A DNA stretch of 64,000 nt from Caenorhabditis remanei (GCF_010183535.1 NC_071328.1:8804001-8868000), one strand, 5' to 3'. Shown: positions 53,876 through 64,000, counted from the stretch's first letter. The notes: generated from the sequence alone by a model not told the origin. Made by a program: numbers and translations.

Positions 53876-55450
53876 ATGTACGCAATCCCTCCTGCCAATC
53901 GTCCGTCAAGGAAATACCAGCAAGTAGCCGTAGCAACGCACAGGTTCCCTCACCCGGAGACATTTTGGAAGGAGTTCATTCGCCGAAGACCAAAAATGGA
54001 CATACCAGCATCAAAACAGTTCTTCGACACGCACGTCTGCTATGAACCTTCCCCAATCGATTCAAACACGGAGGGAAGAGGACGTTGCGGCGCATGTGGC
54101 AACAATTGGGGAGGACAACTGATGAAAGCACATTCGGCATATAATTGTGGAGTCCCAAAAAACTACCAGCTGGAGTTCGTGGCAACAAACACTGCGGCAT
54201 ACTGCCCGAGATGTCTCAGCTCAGAGGAGTTCCATGTCTCGTGCAGAGAAAAAGACCTAACATGCAAAAAGTGCGAAGAAAGAGGAAACGGTCCGAGACC
54301 TCACAACCCAATCGTCCAATGGTGTAAACTCAAGGAAGGTACCGACCCGACCAAAGTTTGGGAATGGCGGACAGCCTACTACCAGCACCTACAAGAAGAA
54401 TCGAAGAAAGAACCATTCAAGATTCGTATGGTTAACGATCGATCAATCAAATTCGAGCCACTCTATGCTTGTTGGGGATTCCCGCCATTAAACGGACACC
54501 ACCTCTACCAGCCACTCCGGTACGCCCCAGGAGCCGACTACCCAGGACTCCTACCAGCAACGATGCCACAACAACAAGCAGCAATGGCAAAGGAACTGGA
54601 AATGCTAGAGAAACGACAGGTAAATCGGCAGGTTGCTAGAGCCAATCCGACTGCTCCCGTGTCGGGCACAGGAGTAACTCTGACAACTCGTGCGCCAGGT
54701 GAAGGTATTGAAGCTTCCGCAAGGTTGCGCTACCCAAGTCAGGCGCCTGCTGAAATACCAGCAATATCTCAAGCACCAAACCTCTCGTTCTGGACAGCCC
54801 ATAGCAGAAAGGAAGCCGAAGGAATCTGGGAGCAGGAAAGCAAGAAGGCGGCGACATTCTGGAACACATCACAAGACGTCATACAGTCACTGGAGAAAGA
54901 CGTCGGTCAAATGGGATATCCAGCAAAGATCGACGAAGAATACCAGTACTACGAGGATGAGTACCAGCTGAAACCAAACGATCTCAAGGACATGCTTATT
55001 CAAGGAGTTTTGATCGAAGGCTCTCCGGATTGTTTTGTCGACAGAGCAATGGCTCTTCAAAATACAATAACTGGTCAGAGACAAGAGGAGGACACGATCA
55101 GGAACCAGCTCTTTGGTTTGGACTCAGCAACTGTGATCGTCGCGTATTTGGAGATGCTGTGGAAATTGGCAGTAGTCCTATCTCAATCGGAAGAGCTGCC
55201 AAAACTACAACTAGCGGACTCCAAGAATCCGTATGTATCAGCCAGAGCATGGAAGGAATTGGTGACCGTCCCAACAATAAAATCCTTCAAATCCGTACCA
55301 GCCCAAGTTCGTTATCACTTCTTCACCCTCTGGATCATAAACGTAGCCAAGAATTTGGAAAAGAAGTCGTCGGAAGGAGAAGGAGGAAGTACCAGCGGAA
55401 TGGACAACGGAGGAGAAGGAGTGATTGGTGGCGGGAGCGGAGCGCAGTGA
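53876..55450 (+). CDS. Second zinc-knuckle protein of the 10-kb element (524 aa)
   Basis: The start codon at 53876 (MYAIPPANRPSRKYQQ) is eight bases after a strong TTTTCAG acceptor, so translation probably occurs from a cis- or trans-spliced mRNA. The frame is open upstream to 53780 but without ATG. The Cys/His region is at residues ~60-145: CGACGNNWGG...HSAYNC, CPRCLSSEEFHVSC and CKKC, resembling atypical zinc knuckles. A central aromatic-rich part (LYACWGFPPLNGHHLYQPL) and a helical C-terminal half follow, ending in a Gly-rich tail (GGEGVIGGGSGAQ). No polymerase, integrase or envelope motif was seen. It could be a second Gag, a nucleocapsid or an accessory protein; function unknown. Confidence 0.75.
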   Translation: MYAIPPANRPSRKYQQVAVATHRFPHPETFWKEFIRRRPKMDIPASKQFFDTHVCYEPSPIDSNTEGRGRCGACGNNWGGQLMKAHSAYNCGVPKNYQLEFVATNTAAYCPRCLSSEEFHVSCREKDLTCKKCEERGNGPRPHNPIVQWCKLKEGTDPTKVWEWRTAYYQHLQEESKKEPFKIRMVNDRSIKFEPLYACWGFPPLNGHHLYQPLRYAPGADYPGLLPATMPQQQAAMAKELEMLEKRQVNRQVARANPTAPVSGTGVTLTTRAPGEGIEASARLRYPSQAPAEIPAISQAPNLSFWTAHSRKEAEGIWEQESKKAATFWNTSQDVIQSLEKDVGQMGYPAKIDEEYQYYEDEYQLKPNDLKDMLIQGVLIEGSPDCFVDRAMALQNTITGQRQEEDTIRNQLFGLDSATVIVAYLEMLWKLAVVLSQSEELPKLQLADSKNPYVSARAWKELVTVPTIKSFKSVPAQVRYHFFTLWIINVAKNLEKKSSEGEGGSTSGMDNGGEGVIGGGSGAQ

Positions 55451-58184
55451 ACTCACGAAATCTTTATTTCGTTCATTTTTGTAAAATTCGACCCAAAATA
55501 AAGTCGATAAAAAAGTTTACCAGCATTTTTGAGCTCTAAAAATAACAAATCGTGTTGTATGAGTAGAGTTAGGGAGTTTCAGAGGCAGAAACAGGCAATA
55601 GGAGCGGAGGTGTAAGAAGAAGGAAACGAAAGTCGTGTATGGTCAAGTGTTGGGAACGCAGACACACAATGGGAATTCCTGAGAGCGTCGAGGAGCCCAA
55701 TTTAAGTCTTCTGGAGATTGGCCAGTCGAAGGAAGATGGGGTTATCCAGAGATGTGGAAGAGTCAGGCGTCGTGGTCATGGCTGCGAGCTCTTCCTCCAT
55801 AAAGAATTGGGTCTCAGGCGTCCGAAGACGTTAAACGCATCAGAGCTGGTAACTCTGGATGCACCAGTACCACAGACAGTACTGTTTCAGGGACGCAATC
55901 TCCCAGGGACGCAATCTCCCAAATCCTTTTCCCCCAAACATATAATGTTTATGTCTGTTATCCCACAAACCCTCTGGATTGGGGCGGTACCAGCATATTC
56001 ATTCACTGTCCCGTAACAATTCCTTCAGCCCATCTGTCCTTTTGTTATTTCTATACTAACACGGAAGTCTCCAAACTTTTGGGACTTGCCGTAAACTTTC
56101 TTGGTTCAAAAAACTCTTGCCTCTCAACTTCTAGACCCACTTTAGTTTCCATTTCTTAAAATTAATCAATTTCAGAATAATCTACTGAAATTCAGGTTAC
56201 TCTTGTGCAAATATAGCCAATTCAATTGGTTATTATCATGTCTACCAGCTCATGGGAGCACCCGAGATTCGAGCAAATCCAATGGTCACCAGATACCAGC
56301 AAAGAGGACTGGAACTCTTCTGGAGACGTCAACATGGACAAGCTCGTTCTCAAAACAGTCGCTGCAGCTGGTCAAGAATAGTTCGAAGGAACTAGGAAGG
56401 ACAATGCAGCAAAAACACCTTCAAACGCTGTCACAATTCGATGCTTCACTGGAATTCCATCAATACAACTCTGTAACGACACCAGGGAAGCAGCTGACAC
56501 ATACAAGTTTCGGATGGAAATGGCGAAGCACCAAATCATGGGAATTCTAGCCGCGTGTTCTGCTCGAAAGATCAAATGCTCCAATATCATCTCACCAACT
56601 CATTGACATGCAAATCACCAGCAGCCGTTCATAACAGCACACATTCATGTCTACCAGCAGAGCAAATGACCCAAACAGCAAAAAACGCCTAGATGCCAAA
56701 GCCACGACATTCGGAAGCCAAGAAGCAAGAAGAATCTCCATCTGTCTTCAACTTCTCACAACTCAATCGTCAGTCGAACAACGTCAAATGGTCGTCAAAC
56801 ACCATAGAAGATGCACATCTGATTCTGTTATCACATGCAGTGCTTCAAGGAGACGTCGTCACCAAGAAGTACCAGTTATAGGAACCAGAAGTCGCCGATA
56901 AGGACAAGATCTAGTCAGTCGAAGACAAGGAATCGGTAGACGACAGTCAGGCAACGTAAAGAAGATGTCACGTCAACTTCACGACGCTTCAACTACTTCA
57001 GAAGTCGTCTAACAAGCTCGCAAGTCATTCAACTACAAAGAAAAAGACTACCAGCTCAACTATCAAGAAGCAGGAAATCTTCAAAAATTCACGAGAATCG
57101 TCAAAAGGACAACTTCGTCACTGAAAAGTCAACAACGATAACTCCAAATTTAGATAATTTCTGTTTTAAGATATTGAAAGGTCAAAAGATCCAGAGTACC
57201 GAAAAGAGACTAAAAAGTCCAACTGCTAGTCAGTACGGGTCCAAAAGAGATACGGGTTCTGAGGAAGTGGTGCAAAGTCTTACCAGCAAGTCATCAGCTG
57301 GTTGCCCATAAACTCAGAATCTTATGTCCACTTGTAGCAAAAATGTTACAAGCAGGTCAAGTTCGGAGCCAGTAGGCAAAGAATTTGAAAACTCTGGCTT
57401 AAAAGTCAATAAGTCTTTTCTTTTCTTTCTAGTCAACTCTTTAATAATTCTTCATCAAGTCTAATTAAAGTCTCATGTCTTCATCAATCTTCTCAAAACA
57501 CCAGAAGACAGCCACGACAATCCAACTTCACATCTTTAACTCAAGGATTCAAGGATTCTTCGGACAACTGAAGAAAGCCAGGAAGAAGAAGTCTTCAACT
57601 TCCTCAGCTCGATCTTCAGTAAAGTTTAGGATCAGTTAGTCAACGAGAGGAAGCCAGGAACATCCGTTCCCCAGCTCGACCTCATGGATAGTAAAGGATT
57701 AACAGGATTCGACAACAACAAGTCAACGATTCCAGGATTCAGGAGCCAAGATGTCAACGTCAAACTCACCTAATAGGAGGAAGCGGACAAGCAACTCCAA
57801 CGGGAAGTCCAAAGAATTTCAACAACCACACTGCTCCACAAATCATCTTCTGGACATTAAACTCCGGAGTCACAAATTCAAGTCACACCAGCCGCTTATT
57901 CCCAGCAGCAGCATAAGCTAAGCCTCACGACGAGGATAGCTACAAGAAACAACGTGGAATAGCGAGGAAGTACAAGCAGAAGATGAAAACTTCAATTCAA
58001 GCAGTCGTCTAAGGACAAATTCAGTACCAGCAGTCTAACTCCAACTACTAAGGATCAAAAACGAAGATCGAAAAACACCAACAAGCAAGGAAGCTCGAGA
58101 TTTAGGCATTCAGCTATGTGAGTACCAGCAGTCAACCAATCCATTTTCCATCAAGAAAATGTTCGGTTCCCTCCGCCCCCGGAG
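55451..58184 (+). other. Non-coding 3' part of the 10-kb element
   Basis: 2.7 kb with only short frames and strong bias for AAGTC/GTCAAC-type words. TACCAGC continues here at the same kind of spacing (55518, 55988, 56243, 56294, 56654, 57049, 57282, 58024, 58123). This is where pol would be expected in an autonomous element. The segment ends in a pyrimidine-rich stretch before the 3' LTR. Confidence 0.6.
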
Positions 58185-58807
58185 TGTCGCGACCATCCTT
58201 CGGATACTCACGACCTGAGATGCAGACACATATCTTCACAGCTAAATCTCATCACTTAACCAAAGGCAAACCTATCATCTAGTATGATTTCCCTCTAACG
58301 AGAGAAACTCATATTCAAACTGCCGCCATGAAGTTTACAAGGAAGGATGCAAGTGCGCCCCGCCGGACGCAGGTCGCGCCGGCGCGCATAACTCTACACT
58401 TCGCCTTCTAGAAGCTTCCGAGAAATGGCGCGAAACCACCAACGCATCAACGGAACAAGCCACAATCGACAGTCTTCAACTCAAGTCGACTCACGTTGAC
58501 ACTTCACCATCAGCTCACGTCGGAGGACCAACTTCCATGTGTTCTCTCTGAGAAGCGTGAGCCCAGCCGTATTGGTGCACCGCTTCAAAGAGAGACACAC
58601 ACACACTCCGACTACCAGCTCGCCGTCAACCGAGGACAACTAATACCAGCTTGCACTAACTCTTACCAGCAACCTCTTCAATAAAGGTTTATCGATCTAT
58701 CTTTGTGCACCGCTTTCAGATCACAACACACACAAACAGTGAGTGAAACATCCTTAGGGTTGAGGGGCAGGTTTCCACCAAACCTACATAAAATCCCCCT
58801 CGTCACA
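58185..58807 (+). repeat. 3' LTR of the 10-kb element
   Basis: Copy of 48793-49415, preceded by TCCCTCCGCCCCCGGAG and followed by the CCTGA duplication. Confidence 0.92.
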
Positions 58808-58812
58808 CCTGA

Positions 58813-59582
58813 CCCCCTATTTTCCTTTTATGAAAGAAGAAAATGAAACCGAAAATAATGATTAAAAATTGGCGGAACGAACAAAATGTTTTCTTTTTTC
58901 TCGATTTCAAAAGAAAAATGTCCATGCGCCTTTAAAAATAAGAACCCAGTTTTTTGAATGAAAACGACAAACAAAAACAGGGAAAAAAGGGAAAAATTGG
59001 AATGAAAATGGTGAAAGAAGACAGGAAAAGAGAAAGAGAGATTGAAAAAATACGAGGAAAAAAAGAAGAACATGAGACTTAATTTAGGATACGTAGAGAA
59101 GAAAAATAGACTGAAAATCCAAACATTCTTATAGTAAACAGTGTTCTTTATGAATAAAAGTCTGAATGTTTCATGCTAAATGCCCTTTTCCAGAGAATGC
59201 TCTGAACTTTTTCTGTGGACGGAGGGAGACCGTTGATGAGTCGGTAACTAACTAGGGATTGTACTACATTTGAAATGTTTAGGCAGTTCCTTACATCGAC
59301 GTTAAGTTAGGTTCACAGTGCGTTATCATTCAAAAGAGATCTATTGGTCACAGTAATCAAAATTGGGATACAGTTTCAGAATCACCCCAATTTCAGGTTT
59401 ACAGTTGATTATCTTTGATTTGAAACCGTTTACTTATATTCAACCTAGTGATGGCTTTCCAAAACTCACATAACAGATCATAGGGTTGGTTCGAATGAAT
59501 CTAAGGTTGCTCAAATGAAATTTCTGAACTTCTAAGAACAAGAAAACGGTTGGACATTATACCAATGTAAATTGAAAGTCCA
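58813..59582. other. Between the 10-kb element and the tandem duplication
   Basis: AT-rich, no gene supported. It may be intron sequence of the gene whose first exon is at 48566. Confidence 0.35.
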
Positions 59583-60623
59583 CCACCTTCTTTCCCAATG
59601 GGTAGTAGGTATGGCGGGGGGAAAAAAAGTGGGCGGGGCTTAAAAATGTGTCGAAAAAAGTTTTTTTGCTTTGCCTCGTGCAACTTTGTTCAAACTTTAT
59701 ATTTTTCAATAATTCTTTTTTAGCTTCTTAGCTAATAACTTTTTCTTGCTTTTTGTCAAATTGTATATTTCTGGAGTCAAAAAGAGCCGAGTTATGCTCC
59801 AAATTCGGCAAAAAAAACGAAAAAAAATGTCTCAATTTTGTCCCCCTTTTTGAAGCATTCATAACTTTTCCGATTCTCGATGAAATTTTGATTTTATTTT
59901 TTTAAAAGATAGGAATTTTTAGGCCAATTTTTTTATTAAGAACCCCCTTTTTGAGATTCTATACTTCTAAACGAGTTATAATCGATTGAATGGTGACAAG
60001 TTTTTATTTTGAGAGAATTTTCGATTTTTTTATTTTTCGACTTTTTTGCTTCACCTCGATTATCTCGAGTTCTACTCGATATTTTTTCATATAAATTGGT
60101 AACTAGACGTAAAATTAGACAAGAAATCACTTTTTCACGTCAAATTCCTAATTTGAAGCACCCCCCGTCCGGTACGGCCGGTGGTCTGAAGAAAAAAAGA
60201 AAAAAACGTCTTGCTGTAGTCGGCCTCCACCGGACTGTTTTGGCTGTTCTGAAAAATTTTTGAACTAAAGTTGTTCTGATTTTTTGATATGTTAATCAAA
60301 TCGGAACTATCTAATGGAATATCAAGTCTCAGACAAAACGGTCCAGTGGGAGCTGAGCTGTGGAAAAAACGTGTTTTTTGCTTATATCGCTTAGCTCTGG
60401 AGTGTCTTTAGTCCGGCTAATATGGTTTTTTGATATGTGTTAGCCAGGAAAATTATCTAGGGGGAGAAAAAAACAGATTTGAAAAATATTGATTTTGACC
60501 TGAGTTACAGTATCCCAAACTTTGGAGAACATTTCTGAAAGGAGACGACTGGTCGAGTCGAAGCAAGCGTGCGTCTTCCCACCACTTAAACGCCATCTGG
60601 GTGGCTACACACCAGCGAGTGTG

Positions 60624-60677
60624 TGGCTCAGTGGCAGTGTTGTGGTGCGTCGCTGGGGAGGTTTTTGGTTCGAGTTT
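60624..60677 (+). other. tRNA-like internal Pol III promoter (SINE candidate), copy 1
   Basis: A box TGGCTCAGTGG at 60624 and B-box-like GGTTCGAGTTT at 60667 are 43 bp apart, the tRNA spacing, but flanking sequence does not fold into a tRNA that I can identify. A tRNA-derived repeat head is the likeliest reading. Confidence 0.5.
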
Positions 60678-62334
60678 CTGTCTGGTCTAATTTTTTTGTT
60701 TTTTTCTAATTCGGCTCAAAATTGTCGTAGAACCTTCATCTTACTACCATTCGAAAGGTAATGAAATTCTGTTTGCTTGGGTCACATAAAATAGAAAAAT
60801 TCTCATAACTTGCTTCAAAATGGTCGTAGAACAAAAATTCAAAGCTTGCTCAGCACTGCGCAAGGGGCGAAGCCCCTTCTAGCGGAGCCCGCCGGCAGGC
60901 GGGGGACGCTAGTCTAGACACATTTTAAATGTGTCTGGTGTCGAAAAAACTGTCCGGAAAAAGTATATGTCACGCAATACCCAGAAAACAAGAGAATGGG
61001 AACCAAGAATATTCAGGAAACATAGATCAAATATCCAGTTTCTTCTGATTTCTGTGAATAGTATTTTGTTTGATAAGATCGAGAAAGTTACAAATTAAAG
61101 GAAACGGGCCCATAACTTCAAAACTTCCTCATGAAGTGAGATGCAAAGTGCTTTTTGAATTGCAGATCTCGCCCAAATCTTGGAAATCTCTCCCTTACAT
61201 AAAGTCATACATAAAGTCCCTCTTTTCTGACGGATATACTTATATTTATCTGTTAGATCAGTAGCACTTTCAGATCTATCATGGTTTTATTTTCCACCTT
61301 CTTTCCCAATGGGTAGTAGGTATGGCGGGGGGAAAAAAAGTGGGCGGGGCTTAAAAATGTGTCGAAAAAAGTTTTTTTGCTTTGCCTCGTGCAACTTTGT
61401 TCAAACTTTATATTTTTCAATAATTCTTTTTTAGCTTCTTAGCTAATAACTTTTTCTTGCTTTTTGTCAAATTGTATATTTCTGGAGTCAAAAAGAGCCG
61501 AGTTATGCTCCAAATTCGGCAAAAAAAACGAAAAAAAATGTCTCAATTTTGTCCCCCTTTTTGAAGCATTCATAACTTTTCCGATTCTCGATGAAATTTT
61601 GATTTTATTTTTTTAAAAGATAGGAATTTTTAGGCCAATTTTTTTATTAAGAACCCCCTTTTTGAGATTCTATACTTCTAAACGAGTTATAATCGATTGA
61701 ATGGTGACAAGTTTTTATTTTGAGAGAATTTTCGATTTTTTTATTTTTCGACTTTTTTGCTTCACCTCGATTATCTCGAGTTCTACTCGATATTTTTTCA
61801 TATAAATTGGTAACTAGACGTAAAATTAGACAAGAAATCACTTTTTCACGTCAAATTCCTAATTTGAAGCACCCCCCGTCCGGTACGGCCGGTGGTCTGA
61901 AGAAAAAAAGAAAAAAACGTCTTGCTGTAGTCGGCCTCCACCGGACTGTTTTGGCTGTTCTGAAAAATTTTTGAACTAAAGTTGTTCTGATTTTTTGATA
62001 TGTTAATCAAATCGGAACTATCTAATGGAATATCAAGTCTCAGACAAAACGGTCCAGTGGGAGCTGAGCTGTGGAAAAAACGTGTTTTTTGCTTATATCG
62101 CTTAGCTCTGGAGTGTCTTTAGTCCGGCTAATATGGTTTTTTGATATGTGTTAGCCAGGAAAATTATCTAGGGGGAGAAAAAAACAGATTTGAAAAATAT
62201 TGATTTTGACCTGAGTTACAGTATCCCAAACTTTGGAGAACATTTCTGAAAGGAGACGACTGGTCGAGTCGAAGCAAGCGTGCGTCTTCCCACCACTTAA
62301 ACGCCATCTGGGTGGCTACACACCAGCGAGTGTG

Positions 62335-62388
62335 TGGCTCAGTGGCAGTGTTGTGGTGCGTCGCTGGGGAGGTTTTTGGTTCGAGTTT
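62335..62388 (+). other. tRNA-like internal Pol III promoter (SINE candidate), copy 2
   Basis: Same boxes as copy 1, displaced by exactly 1,711 bp. Confidence 0.5.
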
Positions 62389-63324
62389 CTGTCTGGTCTA
62401 ATTTTTTTGTTTTTTTCTAATTCGGCTCAAAATTGTCGTAGAACCTTCATCTTACTACCATTCGAAAGGTAATGAAATTCTGTTTGCTTGGGTCACATAA
62501 AATAGAAAAATTCTCATAACTTGCTTCAAAATGGTCGTAGAACAAAAATTCAAAGCTTGCTCAGCACTGCGCAAGGGGCGAAGCCCCTTCTAGCGGAGCC
62601 CGCCGGCAGGCGGGGGACGCTAGTCTAGACACATTTTAAATGTGTCTGGTGTCGAAAAAACTGTCCGGAAAAAGTATATGTCACGCAATACCCAGAAAAC
62701 AAGAGAATGGGAACCAAGAATATTCAGGAAACATAGATCAAATATCCAGTTTCTTCTGATTTCTGTGAATAGTATTTTGTTTGATAAGATCGAGAAAGTT
62801 ACAAATTAAAGGAAACGGGCCCATAACTTCAAAACTTCCTCATGAAGTGAGATGCAAAGTGCTTTTTGAATTGCAGATCTCGCCCAAATCTTGGAAATCT
62901 CTCCCTTACATAAAGTCATACATAAAGTCCCTCTTTTCTGACGGATATACTTATATTTATCTGTTAGATCAGTAGCACTTTCAGATCTATCATGGTTTTA
63001 TTTTCCATTCAACACGAAAAGACAGAAGCGCTTAAAGTCATTCCTAACTGTTCATTTAACGAGATTTTGTATGAAACAAAAGCAGAAAGAAATGAAAAAA
63101 ATCCGACTTAACACGAACTAACTCTAAATCAGTCTTGAAATTTAAAAATCCAAAAACACTGAAATTTGTTCAAGACTTCATTCAAAATGCTTCTCAGAAT
63201 TTCGCTTTTGCTGAAATTTCATTTTTCAAGAAATCCGAGGTTGTTTTGAAAAGCTCTTGCAGTTTCCGGAGTCTGGAAGAAATGAAATGGGAAATTATTT
63301 TTTCTCTGTTACCTTTTCTCCCAG

Positions 63325-63661
63325 CCAAACAAGTTGACATTTTTGAAATTATGGAGCTAGGAAGGAAAGTAAGTGAGATATCTGGGCGTTCAGACCTAAT
63401 GAAAGTCACACATTAAATAGAAATCAGAGAGAAAATACCAAAAATAAAAAAGGAAAGTTCATAGAAATATGAAGGCGTAGGAGGAGGTAAGAATGACCTC
63501 TCTCTCTCTTTTTTTCTTTCCAAAAATAGCCGGAGGGACCAAAAACTTATGAAAAGGATTTAGATGAGAAAAAGAAACGGGACCAGTTGCGAAACTTTTA
63601 TGAGAAGAAAAAGAAAAAGAACGTGTGGGAAATAATAAATAAAAGAAAATTGAGATTATGA
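63325..63661 (+). CDS. Candidate last two exons of a plus-strand gene
   Basis: Exons 63325-63368 (acceptor TTCTCCCAG, reading KQVDIFEIMELGRK, donor GTAAGTGAG) and 63530-63661 (acceptor AAAAATAG, reading PEGPKTYEKDLDEKKKRDQL, ending NKRKLRL-stop) join in phase 0. AATAAATAAA lies within the last codons. The first of these exons needs an upstream exon ending in phase 1, not identified. The exon at 48566-48748 ends in phase 0, so at least one more exon would be needed to link them. Lys/Glu-rich, family not recognised. Confidence 0.4.
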
Positions 63662-64000
63662 ACTCTCAAAGGTTTTATTGTTTGAAATGCTAGAAAACGT
63701 ACAGACTTCTTGTTCGATTAGCTCAAAACAATAATGTTAGAAAAATAGTTCTTGAAGATTCCTATTTTTTCTATTTCAAATTGTTCCCGTTTCATTGAAA
63801 AACTAGGTTTTTAGTAGATGTGAATTCAGACACATCAAATACTGCAAATATCCTGAAAGACGTATCGGATGAGTCGAACTTGTTCCATTTTATGAAAAGT
63901 AAAACCCTCTCTTTATGTTTCAGTCCACTATTTCAAACCTCTCCAGACAGAGTCAAGCGAGAGATTTTTGATTACTCGGTTTCTTGGTTTACTTGATTAA
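63662..64000. other. End of window, no supported feature
   Basis: AT-rich sequence after the candidate gene end; nothing recognised. Confidence 0.35.

Larger units (their letters stand above)
48793..58807 (+). mobile_element. 10.0-kb LTR retrotransposon with two Gag-like ORFs, no polymerase, and a TACCAGC motif throughout
   Basis: 623-bp LTRs at 48793-49415 and 58185-58807 start TGTCGCGACC and end CGTCACA, look identical and are flanked by CCTGA (48788-48792 and 58808-58812). A tRNA-Gly-type primer-binding site follows the left LTR. The interior (8.8 kb) encodes an RS-rich zinc-knuckle protein and a second zinc-knuckle protein. About 2.7 kb downstream has no long frame and no RT, RNase H or integrase motif that I can find. 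The heptamer TACCAGC occurs 49 times on the plus strand (by eye) across LTRs, leader, ORFs and tail. Acceptor-like sites upstream of each ORF suggest spliced subgenomic mRNAs. Identical LTRs, intact TSD and open frames point to a recent insertion, probably mobilised in trans. Confidence 0.92.
59583..63004 (+). repeat. Tandem direct duplication of a 1,711-bp unit
   Basis: Unit 1 (59583-61293) and unit 2 (61294-63004) show no difference that I noticed. The unit begins CCACCTTCTTTCCCAATGGG and ends TATCATGGTTTTATTTT. The trinucleotide CCA is present at all three junctions. Each unit contains tRNA-like A/B boxes and a GC-rich hairpin block (GGGGCGAAGCCCC then GCCCGCCGGCAGGCGGG) followed by CTAG. 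The open frames inside are not convincing genes. A recent duplication or an assembly duplication are both possible. Confidence 0.9.

Noticed and set aside
60009..62472. Short ORFs duplicated at 60009/61720 and 60522/62233
   Set aside because: They duplicate because of the 1,711-bp tandem repeat. They start at weak contexts, lack splice sites and overlap tRNA-like boxes.

Overview
The window is nuclear DNA of a nematode, almost certainly of the genus Caenorhabditis. The genes have short AT-rich introns with TTTCAG acceptors, acceptor-like sites lie just upstream of several start codons (consistent with spliced-leader trans-splicing), and the recognisable proteins match worm families: a PP4 regulatory subunit 2, an MCTP, a NEKL-2-like kinase, a SCYL2 pseudokinase and a CPG4-type proteoglycan. 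Exon structures were read by hand from splice signals. For each complete multi-exon gene model the exon lengths sum to a whole number of codons.

Layout. 1-11.4 kb: a PPP4R2 homologue (minus, 3' end cut by the window), an unknown 436-aa gene (plus), a small protein with a Hunchback/Ikaros-type C2H2 finger pair (minus), an 85-aa single-pass membrane protein (minus) and the MCTP gene (minus) with two alternative first exons. 11.4-19 kb: mostly non-coding, with a 78-aa gene embedded in an inverted-repeat element, then a trypsin-like protease with a hydrophobic, GPI-signal-like tail. 19.4-26.4 kb: a 2.65-kb non-autonomous LTR element (TSD CATGA) and a 1.5-kb TA-flanked inverted-repeat element holding a 72-bp minisatellite. 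27-36.5 kb: the main host gene cluster, namely a CPG4-like membrane protein (plus), three tRNA genes (two of them antisense in introns of the kinase), nekl-2 (plus), the SCYL2 homologue (minus) and a 51-aa small ORF (plus). 36.5-42.8 kb: sparse, with one 110-aa gene.

42.8-58.8 kb is dominated by mobile DNA: a 3.4-kb gag-protease LTR element, a 337-bp hAT-like foldback MITE with an 8-bp TSD, and a 10.0-kb LTR element (TSD CCTGA) that encodes two zinc-knuckle proteins and no recognisable polymerase. 59.6-63.0 kb is a 1,711-bp perfect-looking tandem duplication containing tRNA-like A and B boxes. The final kilobase holds two candidate exons.

The most striking signal is in the 10-kb element. The heptamer TACCAGC occurs 49 times by eye on its sense strand (about 0.6 expected by chance), in LTRs, leader, both ORFs and the non-coding tail. 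Within the ORFs it falls in all three reading frames (Tyr-Gln, Thr-Ser, Pro-Ala), so it must be maintained as DNA or RNA and not as peptide. I know of no described system that explains it.
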